64,000 nucleotides of DNA from Idiomarina sp. (GTDB lineage Bacteria; Pseudomonadota; Gammaproteobacteria; Enterobacterales; Alteromonadaceae). The stretch is taken from positions 33,431 through 97,430 of the forward strand of contig JAFIFP010000013.1 in the NCBI GenBank assembly GCA_020831965.1, read 5' to 3'. Position 1 is the stretch's first letter. Each line of letters starts with the position of its first letter. Of the stretch, positions 34,451 through 44,084 are shown in pieces. Both the position numbers and the translations under genes were made by a program. The notes beneath the pieces are model-generated. The model made no database searches and was not told the origin of the DNA. It saw only the letters and a program-made list of their open reading frames with translations.

Positions 34451-35955
34451 GTTCATTCGTCGCTTTACCTATCGTCATTCCGTTGATTACGGGGACGCTA
34501 TGTCTAATGACGTGGCGTTCGAACATTATGCAGCGGATCCTCTCTATGACCGGCGCGGTCGCGCTATTAATCAGTTCAATTATTTTGCTGATGGCAGTGC
34601 GAGCTGAAGGTCACGTCGTGATCTACATGGGTAATTGGGTCGCGCCATACGGCATCACCCTCGTTGCCGACATGCTGAGCGCCATTATGGTGGTGTTGAC
34701 GGGCATGATGGCCGTTGCGGTCGCCATTTACTCGTTGTCCTCCGCATCCGAGGCGCACGAACGCTTCGGCTATTATCCGCTGATGCACTTGTTGCTTGCC
34801 GGTGTTGCGGGGTCATTTCTGACGGGCGACATCTTTAACCTGTACGTTTGGTTTGAAGTCATGCTCATCGCCTCCTTTGGCTTACTGGTGCTTGGTGGCG
34901 AGCGGGCGCAAATGGAAGGGGCGGTGAAATACGTCACTTTAAACTTGCTGTCGTCCGCGATTTTCCTCAGTGCTATCGGCTTGCTTTATGGCTTAGTTGG
35001 CACCTTGAACATGGCCGACATCGCCGTAAAACTGGGAGAAGCTGAGAATACCGGATTAATTGACGTCATCGCGGTGATGTTCCTGGTTGCCTTCGGAATC
35101 AAGGCCGCGGCTTTCCCACTCTTCTTCTGGCTGCCAGCGTCCTATCATACAGGGCCAGTGGCTGTGTCAGCATTGTTTGCTGGACTCTTAACGAAAGTGG
35201 GTGTGTACGCGCTATTTCGGGTCTTCACCTTAATGTTCAATCAGAATCCAGACTTCACTCATGAACTCTTACTCTGGTTGGCCGCATTCACCATGCTTAC
35301 GGGTGTTTTGGGTGCTGCCGCACAGTTTGAGTTTCGTCGTATTCTGTCGTTTCATATTGTCAGCCAGATCGGTTACATGATGCTGGGATTGGCGTTATAT
35401 ACGCCACTCGCCATTGTGGGTGGCGTGTTCTACATCATGCATCACATTATTGTGAAGACGAATCTGTTCTTGATCAGCGGGATCACCCACCGACTCTTGG
35501 GTACATATGACCTCAAAAAGCTCGGTGGTATTTACAAGTCGCGGCCGGTATTAAGTATTCTGTTCTTAATTCCCGCATTGTCGCTCGCAGGGTTGCCGCC
35601 ATTGTCTGGCTTCTTTGCCAAATTTATCGTGATTCGTGCAGGTATCGAAGCGGGGGCCTACGTGGTCACCGGTGTTGCGCTGCTCGTGGGTCTATTGACG
35701 CTGTACTCCATGATTAAAATTTGGGCCGAAGCGTTTTGGAAGCCCTTACCGGCGAAGACAGACGGTACGGTGTTAAGTGAAGGCAAAACCTCAATGCCAC
35801 TCGCGATACTCTATATCCCGGTGATTTTACTGGCTGCTTGTACCTTATTTATCGGTCTCAATGGCCAGCCGATTTATGAGCTTGCCGAGTTCTCCGCGGC
35901 CCAGTTAATGAATCCGCAGGCATACATTGAAGCGGTGTTAGGAGGCAGACCATGA
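34447..35955 (+). CDS. mrpD: Na+/H+ antiporter subunit D (NuoN/NuoM-like)
   Basis: 502 aa, about 14 membrane segments, a second proton-pumping subunit. Signatures: [23 protein letters not shown] (TM5 Glu), [40 protein letters not shown] and [16 protein letters not shown]. The start is GTG inside the mrpC stop (GTGA). The fold is shared with NuoL/M/N but the operon context is clearly Mrp. Its end overlaps the start of mrpE by 4 bp. Confidence 0.95.
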   Translation: MSSFVALPIVIPLITGTLCLMTWRSNIMQRILSMTGAVALLISSIILLMAVRAEGHVVIYMGNWVAPYGITLVADMLSAIMVVLTGMMAVAVAIYSLSSASEAHERFGYYPLMHLLLAGVAGSFLTGDIFNLYVWFEVMLIASFGLLVLGGERAQMEGAVKYVTLNLLSSAIFLSAIGLLYGLVGTLNMADIAVKLGEAENTGLIDVIAVMFLVAFGIKAAAFPLFFWLPASYHTGPVAVSALFAGLLTKVGVYALFRVFTLMFNQNPDFTHELLLWLAAFTMLTGVLGAAAQFEFRRILSFHIVSQIGYMMLGLALYTPLAIVGGVFYIMHHIIVKTNLFLISGITHRLLGTYDLKKLGGIYKSRPVLSILFLIPALSLAGLPPLSGFFAKFIVIRAGIEAGAYVVTGVALLVGLLTLYSMIKIWAEAFWKPLPAKTDGTVLSEGKTSMPLAILYIPVILLAACTLFIGLNGQPIYELAEFSAAQLMNPQAYIEAVLGGRP

Positions 35956-36425
35956 TGGCATTTATGTGGAACCTGTTATTAGCGCTGTTTTGGGTGCTAC
36001 TTACAGGGAATATCGGAGGCTACAATCTCCTGCTCGGCTTCTTAGTGGGTTATATGGTGCTTGCCCTAATGCAACGCCAAATCCCTATTCTAAAAGGCTA
36101 TACCAGCAGAATTCCGCGGCTGATCAGGTTTGTGTTCTTTTTCATTAAAGAGCTTGTCACTGCGAACCTAACCGTTGCATTCGATATTGTCACCCCCGTT
36201 TGGCACATGAAACCCGGTGTGATTGCGATGCCACTGGAAGCCAAAACTGAAGTGGAAATTACCATGGTGGCAAACTTAATCTCGATGACACCGGGAACAC
36301 TGAGCCTAGACGTGTCTGACGACCGTCGAGTCCTTTTTATTCATGCCATGTTCCTGGACAACGAACAGGAATTACGCGATAGCCTGAAATATATGGAGCG
36401 TCGCGTGCTGGAAATTTTGCGCTAA
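35952..36425 (+). CDS. mrpE: Na+/H+ antiporter subunit E
   Basis: 157 aa. Two or three N-terminal membrane segments are followed by a cytosolic domain with the family block [27 protein letters not shown] (near residue 100). GGAGG six bases before ATG 35952. MrpE is needed for assembly and stability of the antiporter in other species. Overlaps mrpD by 4 bp. Confidence 0.94.
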   Translation: MMAFMWNLLLALFWVLLTGNIGGYNLLLGFLVGYMVLALMQRQIPILKGYTSRIPRLIRFVFFFIKELVTANLTVAFDIVTPVWHMKPGVIAMPLEAKTEVEITMVANLISMTPGTLSLDVSDDRRVLFIHAMFLDNEQELRDSLKYMERRVLEILR

Positions 36426-36443
36426 GCGCGTACAGGAGGACAT

Positions 36444-36713
36444 GTGCAAATTGTATTTTTCATTACTTTCGGTGTTCTGAGTTTGGCGATGATTCTTATC
36501 GTGATTCGCCTGCTCATCGGCCCAACCCTGCCAGACCGAGTCGTCGCACTTGAACTACTTGCTTCTGTCATTGTTGCACTGACCGGCACGTACGCCATAG
36601 TGACTGACCGCTCGAGTTTTATTGATGTTGCCATTGTTGCGGCGCTCACTGCTTTCCTTGCAGCCATCGGGTTTGCTCGCTTCCTAGAACGTGGAGGTCC
36701 GCGCGATGATTGA
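36444..36713 (+). CDS. mrpF: Na+/H+ antiporter subunit F
   Basis: 89 aa, three membrane segments with the family block RLLIGPTLPDRVVALELLASVIVALTG. It starts with GTG at 36444; the ATG at 36442 is out of frame. AGGAGGA lies just upstream. The conserved Asp in LPDR is present. Its end is overlapped by mrpG. Confidence 0.94.
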   Translation: MQIVFFITFGVLSLAMILIVIRLLIGPTLPDRVVALELLASVIVALTGTYAIVTDRSSFIDVAIVAALTAFLAAIGFARFLERGGPRDD

Positions 36714-37155
36714 TTGGATTATTGGTTTCCTCATGCTGAGCAGTGCGGTCTTTACACTGCTTGCTGCGATTGGAATTCTGCGTTTACCCGACCTCCTGAC
36801 CCGTATGCACGCCAGTACGAAAGCCGGGGCCTTGGGTATTGCCTTAATGATGCTCGCGGCTGCCATCTATTTTGCTGATCTTGTCGTGGCGGCAAAAGCA
36901 CTCGCAGTTATTTTGTTTATCTTCATGACGGCACCGATAGCGGCTCATGCAATCGGTCGTGCAGGCTATTTCGTTGGTGTGCCCATTTGGGACAAAACGG
37001 TCAAAGATGAGTTGGCGCATCGCTACGATAACGACACTCACCGTTTACGAAGTGGTTTAGAAACAGAAGAAGAATTGCAGTCCAGTACACAAATCCGCGA
37101 CGATAAGCCGCGGATTCGAGTCACAGCAAAAGTGAAGAAAAAGACCGAAGAATAG
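36706..37155 (+). CDS. mrpG: Na+/H+ antiporter subunit G
   Basis: 149 aa. Three membrane segments with the MrpG core GILRLPDLLTRMHASTKAGALGIALMMLA. GGAGG eight bases before ATG 36706; the start overlaps the mrpF stop by 8 bp. The last 55 residues are a charged hydrophilic tail ending in lysines (VTAKVKKKTEE), an extension compared with many MrpG proteins (about 100-120 aa). Last gene of the operon; the convergent cysK gene follows 9 bp later, with no clear terminator between. Confidence 0.94.
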   Translation: MIDWIIGFLMLSSAVFTLLAAIGILRLPDLLTRMHASTKAGALGIALMMLAAAIYFADLVVAAKALAVILFIFMTAPIAAHAIGRAGYFVGVPIWDKTVKDELAHRYDNDTHRLRSGLETEEELQSSTQIRDDKPRIRVTAKVKKKTEE

Positions 37156-37164
37156 ACCTTTCTT

Positions 37165-38127
37165 TTAAGGTTCCAGTTCTTCCTCGGTAAACATGCCTTG
37201 AAACAGTGGAGTGCTTAAATAGCGCTCCGCTGAACTCGGCAAAATTACAACAATTGATTTCCCTTCATAACCTGGTTCTGCTGCAATCCGCGCTGCCACT
37301 ACAACTGCTGCCCCCGTCGAAATACCGGCAAGAATACCTTCTTCGCGCATGAGGCGGTGTGCCATCGCCATCGCATCATCGTTGCTGACTGTCATTGCGC
37401 GTGATACCAAACTTAAATCGAGATTGCCAGCCACAAAGCCTGGCCCAATACCCTGAATTTTGTGTGGAGAAGGCGTCAACTCTTGGCCCGCTAACGTCTG
37501 CGAGATCACAGGTGAATCGACTGGCTCTACAGCAACCGCTTCAATGGGTGTTCCTTGCTTCGCAAAATAACGCGCTACCCCGGTAATAGTGCCCCCGGTT
37601 CCCACACCCGCAACAAACACATCGGGGGGTCCGCCGAGCGCCGCTTCAATCTCGGGGCCTGTCGTTGTTTCATGAATCTTCGGGTTTGCTGGGTTATCAA
37701 ATTGACGCAACATCACATACTGGTCTGGATTCTGCGCGACTATTTCATCTGCTCGCGCCAATGCGCCATTCATACCTAGCTCGGCAGGCGTCAACTCGAG
37801 GTGAGCCCCCAAAGCTTTCAACAGTTTACGCCGCTCAAGACTCATGGACCGCGGCATCGTCAGGGTTAATTGATAGCCACGCGCAGCAGCAACGTAAGCA
37901 AGTGCAATTCCCGTATTACCTGACGTCGCTTCAATTATGGTTTTGCCAGGAGTTAACACGCCACGTTCTTCGGCGTCCCAAATCATCGCAGCCCCAAGCC
38001 GACATTTCACGCTACCCGAAGGATTGCGGCTCTCCATTTTAAGCATGACATTATTGGGTGCAACGCGATTCAACCGCACCATCGGGGTATTGCCAATACT
38101 CAACGAGTTATCTGCATAAATCTGCAT
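37165..38127 (-). CDS. cysK: Cysteine synthase A (O-acetylserine sulfhydrylase)
   Basis: 320 aa PLP enzyme making cysteine from O-acetylserine and sulfide. The Schiff-base Lys is in NPSGSVKCR (K41), the substrate loop is [13 protein letters not shown] (near 68) and the phosphate loop [11 protein letters not shown] (near 177). The N-terminus [18 protein letters not shown] and the length match CysK of E. coli closely, rather than CysM. It lies just downstream of cysE on the same strand (22 bp gap), so enzyme and donor-forming partner are co-transcribed; the two form the cysteine synthase complex in other bacteria. Confidence 0.95.
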   Translation of the reverse strand: MQIYADNSLSIGNTPMVRLNRVAPNNVMLKMESRNPSGSVKCRLGAAMIWDAEERGVLTPGKTIIEATSGNTGIALAYVAAARGYQLTLTMPRSMSLERRKLLKALGAHLELTPAELGMNGALARADEIVAQNPDQYVMLRQFDNPANPKIHETTTGPEIEAALGGPPDVFVAGVGTGGTITGVARYFAKQGTPIEAVAVEPVDSPVISQTLAGQELTPSPHKIQGIGPGFVAGNLDLSLVSRAMTVSNDDAMAMAHRLMREEGILAGISTGAAVVVAARIAAEPGYEGKSIVVILPSSAERYLSTPLFQGMFTEEELEP

Positions 38128-38149
38128 GCTTAATCCTTACTGCTTAGGG

Positions 38150-38962
38150 CTAAATTTGTGGGTCAAAACGATCCATAGCTTTCTGGCGTGACTCTGCCGC
38201 TTGTTTTTCAGCTGCCACAAAGTCCTCATCTTCGAGCTCAATCGGTGGAAGCTCCGAGCACACATCTCCACCCATGCGATTCACTGCCGTACAAAGCTCA
38301 TGTAATCGCTCGTCCATTACATGCACATGATCCAACATGCGGCCAATGGCTGTCGCAACCGGGTCGGGGTTATCTGCGGCAATGGCGTACGCATCGAAAC
38401 CATATTTCTGGGCTATTTCGGCACGCTTTTCACGAGTTTGCTGATCTCCCGCCGGGGTGACAATACGTCCTGGAATACCGGTTACCGTAGCGCCTGCAGG
38501 AACATCCTTCACCACCACCGCATTTGAGCCGATCCGGCCATTATTGTGTACCGTGATAGGCCCAAGAACCTTAGCGCCAGCACCAATAACAACGCCATCG
38601 CAGAGTGTCGGATGTCGTTTTCCTGCTTTCCAACTGATACCGCCCAAAGTTACACCATGGTAGAGCGTACAGTCGTCGCCAATTTCTGCTGTTTCACCGA
38701 TCACGACACCCATGCCATGATCGATAAAAAAGCGGCGGCCAATTTTTGCACCCGGATGAATTTCGACGCCAGTGAGCCAACGGGCAATGGTCGAAATAAA
38801 TCGAGCAAGCCAACGTAGGCGCCATTTCCACAAGCGATGACTCAACCGATGAATCCAGATGGCATGGAGTCCTGGATAGTTGGTTAACACCTCAAAAAAG
38901 TGTCGGGCGGCTGGATCGCGCGCATACACACTGGCGATGTCTTCTCGAATTCCTCGAAACAT
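38150..38962 (-). CDS. cysE: Serine O-acetyltransferase
   Basis: 270 aa, left-handed beta-helix acetyltransferase. The N-terminal helical part ([25 protein letters not shown]) leads to the hexapeptide repeats ([43 protein letters not shown]) with catalytic Asp-His in FIDHGMG. It acetylates serine from acetyl-CoA, the first committed step to cysteine. The C-terminus (about 190-270) is longer than in the short EpsP-like forms but lacks the usual CysK-binding GI/I end. It leads the cysE-cysK pair. The ribosome-binding site is weak (AGGAT 12 bp away). Confidence 0.93.
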   Translation of the reverse strand: MFRGIREDIASVYARDPAARHFFEVLTNYPGLHAIWIHRLSHRLWKWRLRWLARFISTIARWLTGVEIHPGAKIGRRFFIDHGMGVVIGETAEIGDDCTLYHGVTLGGISWKAGKRHPTLCDGVVIGAGAKVLGPITVHNNGRIGSNAVVVKDVPAGATVTGIPGRIVTPAGDQQTREKRAEIAQKYGFDAYAIAADNPDPVATAIGRMLDHVHVMDERLHELCTAVNRMGGDVCSELPPIELEDEDFVAAEKQAAESRQKAMDRFDPQI

Positions 38963-39123
38963 ATCAGTTTTTTATCCTGAGCATCTGCTATATGGTAACC
39001 GTAGACTTCATTACTTTAGCAGACAGTATACCGATCATAAGGTAGTGCGGTGAAGCCTTGTCCATGAAACAAACATGGGCATGGGGTTTTCCGGACGATT
39101 TGACGACTTAGCAGGAGGTAACA

Positions 39124-40419
39124 GTGTTCCGTTTACTTACAATAATAGCGATGGTGATGGCCCTTGGTCTGAGCCCACAGGTAGTCGCAGACTCTAATGT
39201 CACCTTAATTCACGCCGGCACACTCATCGATGGCACGAGTAGTGAGCCGCAGCAGCGTGTAACGATTCGCATTGAAAATCAGCGCATTGTGTCAATTCAG
39301 TCGGGGTTCCAACGAGCAGGCCAAGGTGAACGCGTTATCGACTTCCGTAACGGCACTATCATGCCTGGTTTTATGGACATGCACACGCACCTTACCTCTC
39401 AGCTTGGCGCCGGCTCATACATGCACCGCTTCACTCATAGTCCAGCAGATGTCGCACTGCGCGCCGCACACTTCGCTGAACTGACGTTAATGGCTGGCTT
39501 TACAACCGTGCGTGACCTTGGTGATAGCTTCTCTGCCAGCATTGCGTTACGTAATGCTGTTAATCAGGGGCTTGTCATTGGCCCGCGAATTTATACTGCG
39601 GGTAAATCCCTTGCGACCACTGGTGGACACGCCGATCCAACCAACGGTGTCCGCCCCGGCTTATTTGACTCACCTACACCTGCTGACGGCGTCCTGAATG
39701 GCCCCTATCAAGCGCGTCAAGCGGTGCGTGCTCGTTATCAAGAAGGTGCGAACTTAATTAAGCTAACGGCCACTGGTGGCGTTTTGAGTATGGCGGCGAG
39801 CGGTGACAATCCACAGTTCATGATGGATGAGCTCGAAGCCGTTGTAGAAACTGCACGCGATTACAACATGAAAGTTGCTGTTCATGCGCATGGTAAAGAT
39901 GGAATGATTCGTGCCATACGCGCAGGTGTCGACTCCATTGAGCACGGTACCTACATGGATGACGAGGTATTCGCTTTAATGCGCGAGCATGGCACTTGGT
40001 TTGTGCCAACCATTACGGCAGGAAAGTCGGTAGCGGAACGCGCAGAAATCGACGGTTTCTTTCCAGAACAAGTGCGGCCAAAAGCGCGTGAAATTGGTCC
40101 GTTGATTCAAGGTACCTTCGGTCGCGCCTACGCTGCTGGCGTGAAGATTGCCTTCGGGACGGACTCTGGGGTCTATGACCATGGCGAGAACGCGCGTGAA
40201 TTTGTTTACATGGTAGAAGCTGGCATGCCGCCTCTCGAGGCCATACGCTCAGCCACTGCTAATGCAGCGGAACTGCTCGGTGTCGCCGACGAGCTCGGCA
40301 CTATTGAACCAGGCAAACTTGCTGACTTAGTGGGAGTTCGCGGGAATCCGCTAGACGATATCAGTCTGCTTCGTACCATGAATTTTGTCATGAAAGACGG
40401 CGTTATTTACCCCCAGTAA
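39124..40419 (+). CDS. Secreted metal-dependent amidohydrolase (prolidase/carboxypeptidase-like)
   Basis: 431 aa. GTG start with GGAGG upstream; the signal peptide ends near VVAD. Metal motifs: MDMHTHL (near residue 88), Lys in [11 protein letters not shown] (near 212, carbamylated Lys), [18 protein letters not shown] and the late Asp in [12 protein letters not shown]. This pattern is typical of the Xaa-Pro dipeptidase/Xaa-Arg carboxypeptidase group of the amidohydrolase superfamily. It acts in the periplasm on small peptides or N-acyl amino acids. It is paralogous in style to the enzyme at 28.6 kb. A strong terminator follows immediately. Confidence 0.9.
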   Translation: MFRLLTIIAMVMALGLSPQVVADSNVTLIHAGTLIDGTSSEPQQRVTIRIENQRIVSIQSGFQRAGQGERVIDFRNGTIMPGFMDMHTHLTSQLGAGSYMHRFTHSPADVALRAAHFAELTLMAGFTTVRDLGDSFSASIALRNAVNQGLVIGPRIYTAGKSLATTGGHADPTNGVRPGLFDSPTPADGVLNGPYQARQAVRARYQEGANLIKLTATGGVLSMAASGDNPQFMMDELEAVVETARDYNMKVAVHAHGKDGMIRAIRAGVDSIEHGTYMDDEVFALMREHGTWFVPTITAGKSVAERAEIDGFFPEQVRPKAREIGPLIQGTFGRAYAAGVKIAFGTDSGVYDHGENAREFVYMVEAGMPPLEAIRSATANAAELLGVADELGTIEPGKLADLVGVRGNPLDDISLLRTMNFVMKDGVIYPQ

Positions 40420-40424
40420 GCAAA

Positions 40425-40460
40425 AAAGCGCATGACCAGACGGTCGTGCGCTTTCTTTAC
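40425..40460 (+). terminator. Intrinsic terminator after the amidohydrolase gene
   Basis: A 13-bp stem AAAGCGCATGACC/GGTCGTGCGCTTT (one G-U pair) with an AGAC loop, then CTTTAC. The left A-run makes it usable by the convergent DUF2489 gene as well. Confidence 0.9.
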
Positions 40461-40472
40461 TACATTCCAACC

Positions 40473-40943
40473 TTATGCTTTTTCCGCGCGAATCCAAATT
40501 AGTAATTTCGCCACATCGGTTTGAATTGCGTCGTTCATTTCCACTTCCATCGCCTCGCGTTCTAAGTCCATTTTCCGAATTTCTTTTTTCGGGAATTGCT
40601 TGCGCGCAGCATGAGTCGGCATGTGTTTGATCTTTTCATGCATGGCGTGAATTGCTGGATACGCTTCCGCGAATTGATAGCTTTCCGCATCTGGCAAATT
40701 CTCAAGTAAAACAGCGAGTCGAATACAACCTTCGGAGAGTGGACACTGCTCTTGCTGCATCGCCAAAGAGATGGTTGCAATACTCTCGTGCAAGTAATTT
40801 AAGCGTTTTGCTTCGCCTGTGCGCTGTTCGGTACGTTGCTTGTGTAATTTCGAAAGCAACATTCCCGCATACACGCTTAATCCGATAATGACCGCAATCC
40901 CGATCAGGCCTAAGACTATCCACAACACAGGCCATTCACTCAT
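40473..40943 (-). CDS. DUF2489-family membrane-anchored protein
   Basis: 156 aa. One N-terminal membrane segment (residues 7-30) and a cytosolic helical domain with CPLSEGCIRLAVLLENLPDAESYQFAEAYPAIHAMHEKIKHMP, the core of DUF2489. This family is typically encoded next to yihI in gammaproteobacteria; here the two overlap by 4 bp (ATGA). Function unknown. The genetic coupling suggests a link to ribosome assembly, as YihI acts on the GTPase Der. Confidence 0.88.
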   Translation of the reverse strand: MSEWPVLWIVLGLIGIAVIIGLSVYAGMLLSKLHKQRTEQRTGEAKRLNYLHESIATISLAMQQEQCPLSEGCIRLAVLLENLPDAESYQFAEAYPAIHAMHEKIKHMPTHAARKQFPKKEIRKMDLEREAMEVEMNDAIQTDVAKLLIWIRAEKA

Positions 40944-41428
40944 TCGTCTTCGTCCTCTGCGTCTACATCAATACCAAGGGCTGCAACCAACTCCTGATAG
41001 CGGTTCAGTTTTTTATCCACCCAGGCTTGGTCATCAGCGTCGAGCGTTTCGCCATTCTCAATCTGGTCGAGTAAGTCCTGAAGTACTTCGTTCTCTTCTA
41101 GAGATTGCAGCTCATCAAGCATGGCTTCATTCAGGTCTTCGACTGGCTGTATCTCTTGTTTACGAACTTCGGCGACCGCAGGATCCTTACTAGGTAAATT
41201 TAATGGTACGGGTTTCTTACTCCCCTTTCGCGGATCTTGATTTGCGTGCGTACCTGAAGACTGTCCAGCCTGCGCGGCCATGCGCGGATCAATGGAGTGC
41301 CGACTACCGGGAGCGCGGCCCTTCGTTTTGTGGGGACGTTTAGGCTCAGCATCACGTTGGCGCTCTTCTTTCGGTGCCGAACGTTGTGCTAAAGGGCCAT
41401 TCTTACGGGTTTTCTTAAGGCGCGTCAT
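40940..41428 (-). CDS. yihI: Der GTPase-activating protein
   Basis: 162 aa. Start placed at 41428 because the family begins MTRLKKTRK; the longer in-frame extension runs into non-coding sequence. A highly basic, low-complexity N-terminal half (KKTRKNGPLAQRSAPKEERQRDAEPKRPHKTKGR) is followed by an acidic C-terminal half (LDELQSLEENEVLQDLLDQIENGETLDADDQAWVDKKLNRY), the charge split typical of YihI. It stimulates GTP hydrolysis by Der (EngA) in late 50S assembly. Upstream on the same strand lies a structured RNA, the same order as csrC and yihI in E. coli. Confidence 0.92.
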   Translation of the reverse strand: MTRLKKTRKNGPLAQRSAPKEERQRDAEPKRPHKTKGRAPGSRHSIDPRMAAQAGQSSGTHANQDPRKGSKKPVPLNLPSKDPAVAEVRKQEIQPVEDLNEAMLDELQSLEENEVLQDLLDQIENGETLDADDQAWVDKKLNRYQELVAALGIDVDAEDEDE

Positions 41429-41502
41429 ACAGCTCCAACAAGGTGAAATTTCAATCAATAAACACCTATAGGATAACTGATTTCGGAGAAAAACGGCAGG
41501 CA

Positions 41503-41855
41503 ATAAAAAAGGCGATGCAAGCATCGCCCCTGAAATCCTTTGGCTACCAGCGAACTGGAACCTACGGTTGTCGCTTAATTGGCTCTCGCCTTATCGTTGT
41601 TATTATTATCCGGTCTCCCGACTTGCAGATCATCCTGCAGTGATCTCCGCCTCTTTTTCTCAGTTACCTTTAAACTTAGGTAACTACTTGTTCTCGGCGG
41701 TAGATTCTTAATGACGCTGCCTTTCATACACACTGAATGCATTTTCGTATACAACCAGCAGCGCAATATTTTTATTATTATTTTCAATACCTTCCTGGCA
41801 TTATTTTTCGTCTTAATTCTTTACGTACTGCATTCGTACGTATTTTCCTCCCACG
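41503..41855 (-). ncRNA. Candidate CsrB/CsrC-like small regulatory RNA
   Basis: The minus strand of this gene-free stretch folds into a series of perfect hairpins: TACGTAC/GTACGTA (41822-41842), CGCTGC/GCAGCG (41715-41763), CCGCC/GGCGG (41647-41700) enclosing TTACCT/AGGTAA, AGATCA/TGATCT, GGC-GAGA-GCC, and GGTTCCAG-TTCG-CTGG-T-AGCC. It ends in an intrinsic terminator. Eight GGA motifs lie on this strand (five within 41536-41648), including CAGGAUG in a hairpin loop and GGGA in another; GGA in loops is the CsrA-binding signature. It sits directly upstream of yihI in the same orientation, as csrC does in E. coli. The 5' end and promoter are not resolved. The alternative is an unrelated sRNA. 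Open frames here use rare Arg codons (AGA, AGG) and do not look coding. Confidence 0.6.
41505..41528 (-). terminator. Intrinsic terminator of the candidate sRNA
   Basis: On the minus strand GGCGATGC and GCATCGCC form an 8-bp perfect stem with a 2-nt centre, followed by TTTTTTATT. No minus-strand protein gene ends just before it, which supports a non-coding transcript. Confidence 0.9.
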
Positions 41856-42260
41856 AGCGGAGCGATAATTCTTATCACTTGTGTGCCTTACCGATTAACC
41901 AAAATAACAACCCAATTAAATCCCAATTTCTTAACAGCGTTTACGTTTTTATTATGATGCTGTTAGTTTACTTGGAAATGCTTACCTGATACTTTCTCTT
42001 CAGGTTTTGGTTATCATAATCGGCTGGCAACTCGCCACACATCTCGTGTTAATGGCAATAGATTACGTGATCGATCGAAGATAGCAAGTACTTTTTTCGC
42101 TCTGATCATGTATTTTTTATGACCGCCGCGTTAAGTTTCGTTTACATAGAAGCATAACAAAACAGATAACGACCGACGCCGAAGTCCACAAATATCAACC
42201 TCATAAAATGATATAGTCAGAAAACCAATTATTTCGCTAACGAGACTTAAAGGACAACTT
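41856..42260. other. A+T-rich gene-free stretch
   Basis: No credible gene. The stretch is A+T-rich. It contains the short dyad GATAAgaaTTATC (41864-41876, minus strand) and should hold the promoter of the candidate sRNA (minus strand) and that of the DUF885 gene (plus strand; TATAGT near 42212 is a possible -10). No terminator and no long repeat were seen. An apparent 92-codon plus-strand frame (41711-41989) overlaps the sRNA and is dominated by A+T-driven hydrophobic residues. Confidence 0.5.
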
Positions 42261-44003
42261 ATGCGTTACCTCATCGGACTTTTCAGTCTTATGCTGTTAA
42301 GCGCGTGTGCCAGCGCGCCTTCCCCTATGTACACAGTCGATCAGCAATTCGACTCTATCGCTAATGAAGTCATGGACTTCGAAGCCAACGAAAGACGAGG
42401 CGATCCTGAGCACCCCGCCCGTCTTTTTGACATTTCACCGGCTGCACTTGAGCGCCGCTACGAAGTTCGCCAAGGGTTTTATGCTCAACTCGACGCAATT
42501 GAGACCGATCGGCTATCCGCCGAGAACCAGATTAACCGCGATATGCTGATGTACGGCCTGCGGAATAATATCTCGAACTACCGCTACAACATGCATCTGA
42601 CCCCACTCACCAACGAAACGGGCCCTCACAATCAGATCGCGCGTACCGTAGGTAATGCGCGAATTCGCAATCAAGAGGATGCCACGCTCTACGTGGAACG
42701 CTTGAAGCAGATCCCAGATTACTTTGCGCAACAGATGGCGTACATGCGGGAAGGTATTGCGTTGGGAATTACCCAGCCCGCCGTGGTATTGCGCGGCATG
42801 CCTGACAGCATTGGCGCTTATGTCACGATGGATCCCTCGGATAGCGTGTTCTATGCACCGGTTCAAGCTGCACGGCAGCATCTATCTGCAGAAGCCATGC
42901 AAACCCTTGACCTTGATGTACAAACCGTCATTAGCACTTATGTAAATCCTGCTTTCTTAGAGTTTCAGGACTTTATGGTGGACGAGTATATCCCTAACGC
43001 TCGTCAGGCTATTGCCGCCATTGACCTACCGAACGGTGAGGCATTTTATGCCGATCGCGTGCGTCACTACACCACGACGGATCTAACGGCCGAGGAAATT
43101 CACGCCATTGGTCTTCGCGAAGTTCGCCGCATTCGTGCAGAAATGGATGAAGTCATCGCCGAAACAGGTTTCGAAGGCAGTTTTGCAGAGTTTATCGAAT
43201 ATCTGCGGACTGACCCCAAATTCTATGCAACAACCGAAGAAGAGTTGTTAAAAGAAGCCGCTTGGATAGCGAAACGGGCCGATGCGGCTTTGCCAAGATT
43301 GTTTGGACGTTTACCTCGGACTCCTTATGGTGTCGCCCCTGTACCTGCTGAAATCGCGCCCACCTACACGACCGGTCGCTACCTGTCTTCAAGCGCTGAC
43401 GACGAACCCGGCTACTACTGGGTCAACACCTACGCTCTCGATCGTCGCCCGCTTTATGAGCTTGAAGCACTGACCCTGCATGAAGGTGTGCCCGGGCACC
43501 ACCTGCAAATCGCACTCGCACAAGAAATGGAAGACGTGCCATCGTATCGCCGAACAACCTACATTTCGGCATTTGGTGAAGGCTGGGGCTTGTATGCGGA
43601 ATATCTCGGACTTGAAGCGGGCTTCTACCAAGACCCCTACAGCAACTTTGGCCGCCTAACCTATGAGATGTGGCGTGCGGCGCGGCTTGTTGTAGATACC
43701 GGCATGCATACCATGGGCTGGAGTCGTGACCGGGCAGTGGCCTTCCTTGCCAACAACACCGCCTTATCTATGCATAATGTGAACACTGAGATTGACCGCT
43801 ACATCAGCTGGCCAGCTCAAGCGCTATCTTACAAACTAGGTGTTTTACTCATTAAAGATCTGCGAGCTGAAGCAGAGGCGGCACTCGGTAGCCGTTTTGA
43901 TGTTCGAGAGTTTCACGATGAAGTGCTCAAAAATGGAAGTATTCCGTTGGCGACACTAGAACAGCAGATTCGCGATTACATCGCCCGCAAGCAAGCCGAA
44001 TAG
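42261..44003 (+). CDS. DUF885-family metallopeptidase-like lipoprotein
   Basis: 580 aa. Lipobox LLSAC at about residues 12-16. The zinc-peptidase-like motif HEGVPGHH begins at H407-E408, with the downstream FGEGWGLYAEYLGLE block that supplies further ligands in this family. Many DUF885 members are predicted peptidases. It would be anchored in the envelope, facing outward, like the three lipoprotein hydrolases at 21-28 kb, fitting a protein-feeding lifestyle. It lies between the sRNA region and a strong bidirectional terminator, so it is a single-gene unit. Substrate unknown. Confidence 0.87.
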   Translation: MRYLIGLFSLMLLSACASAPSPMYTVDQQFDSIANEVMDFEANERRGDPEHPARLFDISPAALERRYEVRQGFYAQLDAIETDRLSAENQINRDMLMYGLRNNISNYRYNMHLTPLTNETGPHNQIARTVGNARIRNQEDATLYVERLKQIPDYFAQQMAYMREGIALGITQPAVVLRGMPDSIGAYVTMDPSDSVFYAPVQAARQHLSAEAMQTLDLDVQTVISTYVNPAFLEFQDFMVDEYIPNARQAIAAIDLPNGEAFYADRVRHYTTTDLTAEEIHAIGLREVRRIRAEMDEVIAETGFEGSFAEFIEYLRTDPKFYATTEEELLKEAAWIAKRADAALPRLFGRLPRTPYGVAPVPAEIAPTYTTGRYLSSSADDEPGYYWVNTYALDRRPLYELEALTLHEGVPGHHLQIALAQEMEDVPSYRRTTYISAFGEGWGLYAEYLGLEAGFYQDPYSNFGRLTYEMWRAARLVVDTGMHTMGWSRDRAVAFLANNTALSMHNVNTEIDRYISWPAQALSYKLGVLLIKDLRAEAEAALGSRFDVREFHDEVLKNGSIPLATLEQQIRDYIARKQAE

Positions 44004-44032
44004 CTTTGCGCAATTGACCAGAACTCACGATC

Positions 44033-44065
44033 AAAAAAGGGCGCTCATGATGAGCGCCCTTCTTC
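44033..44065. terminator. Bidirectional intrinsic terminator
   Basis: An 11-bp stem AAGGGCGCTCA/TGAGCGCCCTT with a TGA centre, A-run on the left and T-rich sequence on the right. It serves both the DUF885 gene and the convergent cytochrome c4 gene. Confidence 0.92.
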
Positions 44066-44084
44066 TATCTATCACGCGAACCGC

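Noticed and set aside
41864-41876. A Fur-box-like dyad GATAAgaaTTATC
   Set aside because: It is too short and matches only part of the Fur consensus; no iron genes are adjacent.
41575-41989. Two open frames (41575-41787 minus, 41711-41989 plus) as small proteins
   Set aside because: The minus frame uses rare AGA/AGG Arg codons and coincides with perfect RNA hairpins; the plus frame is A+T-driven hydrophobic sequence over the same RNA. Neither has a convincing ribosome-binding site.
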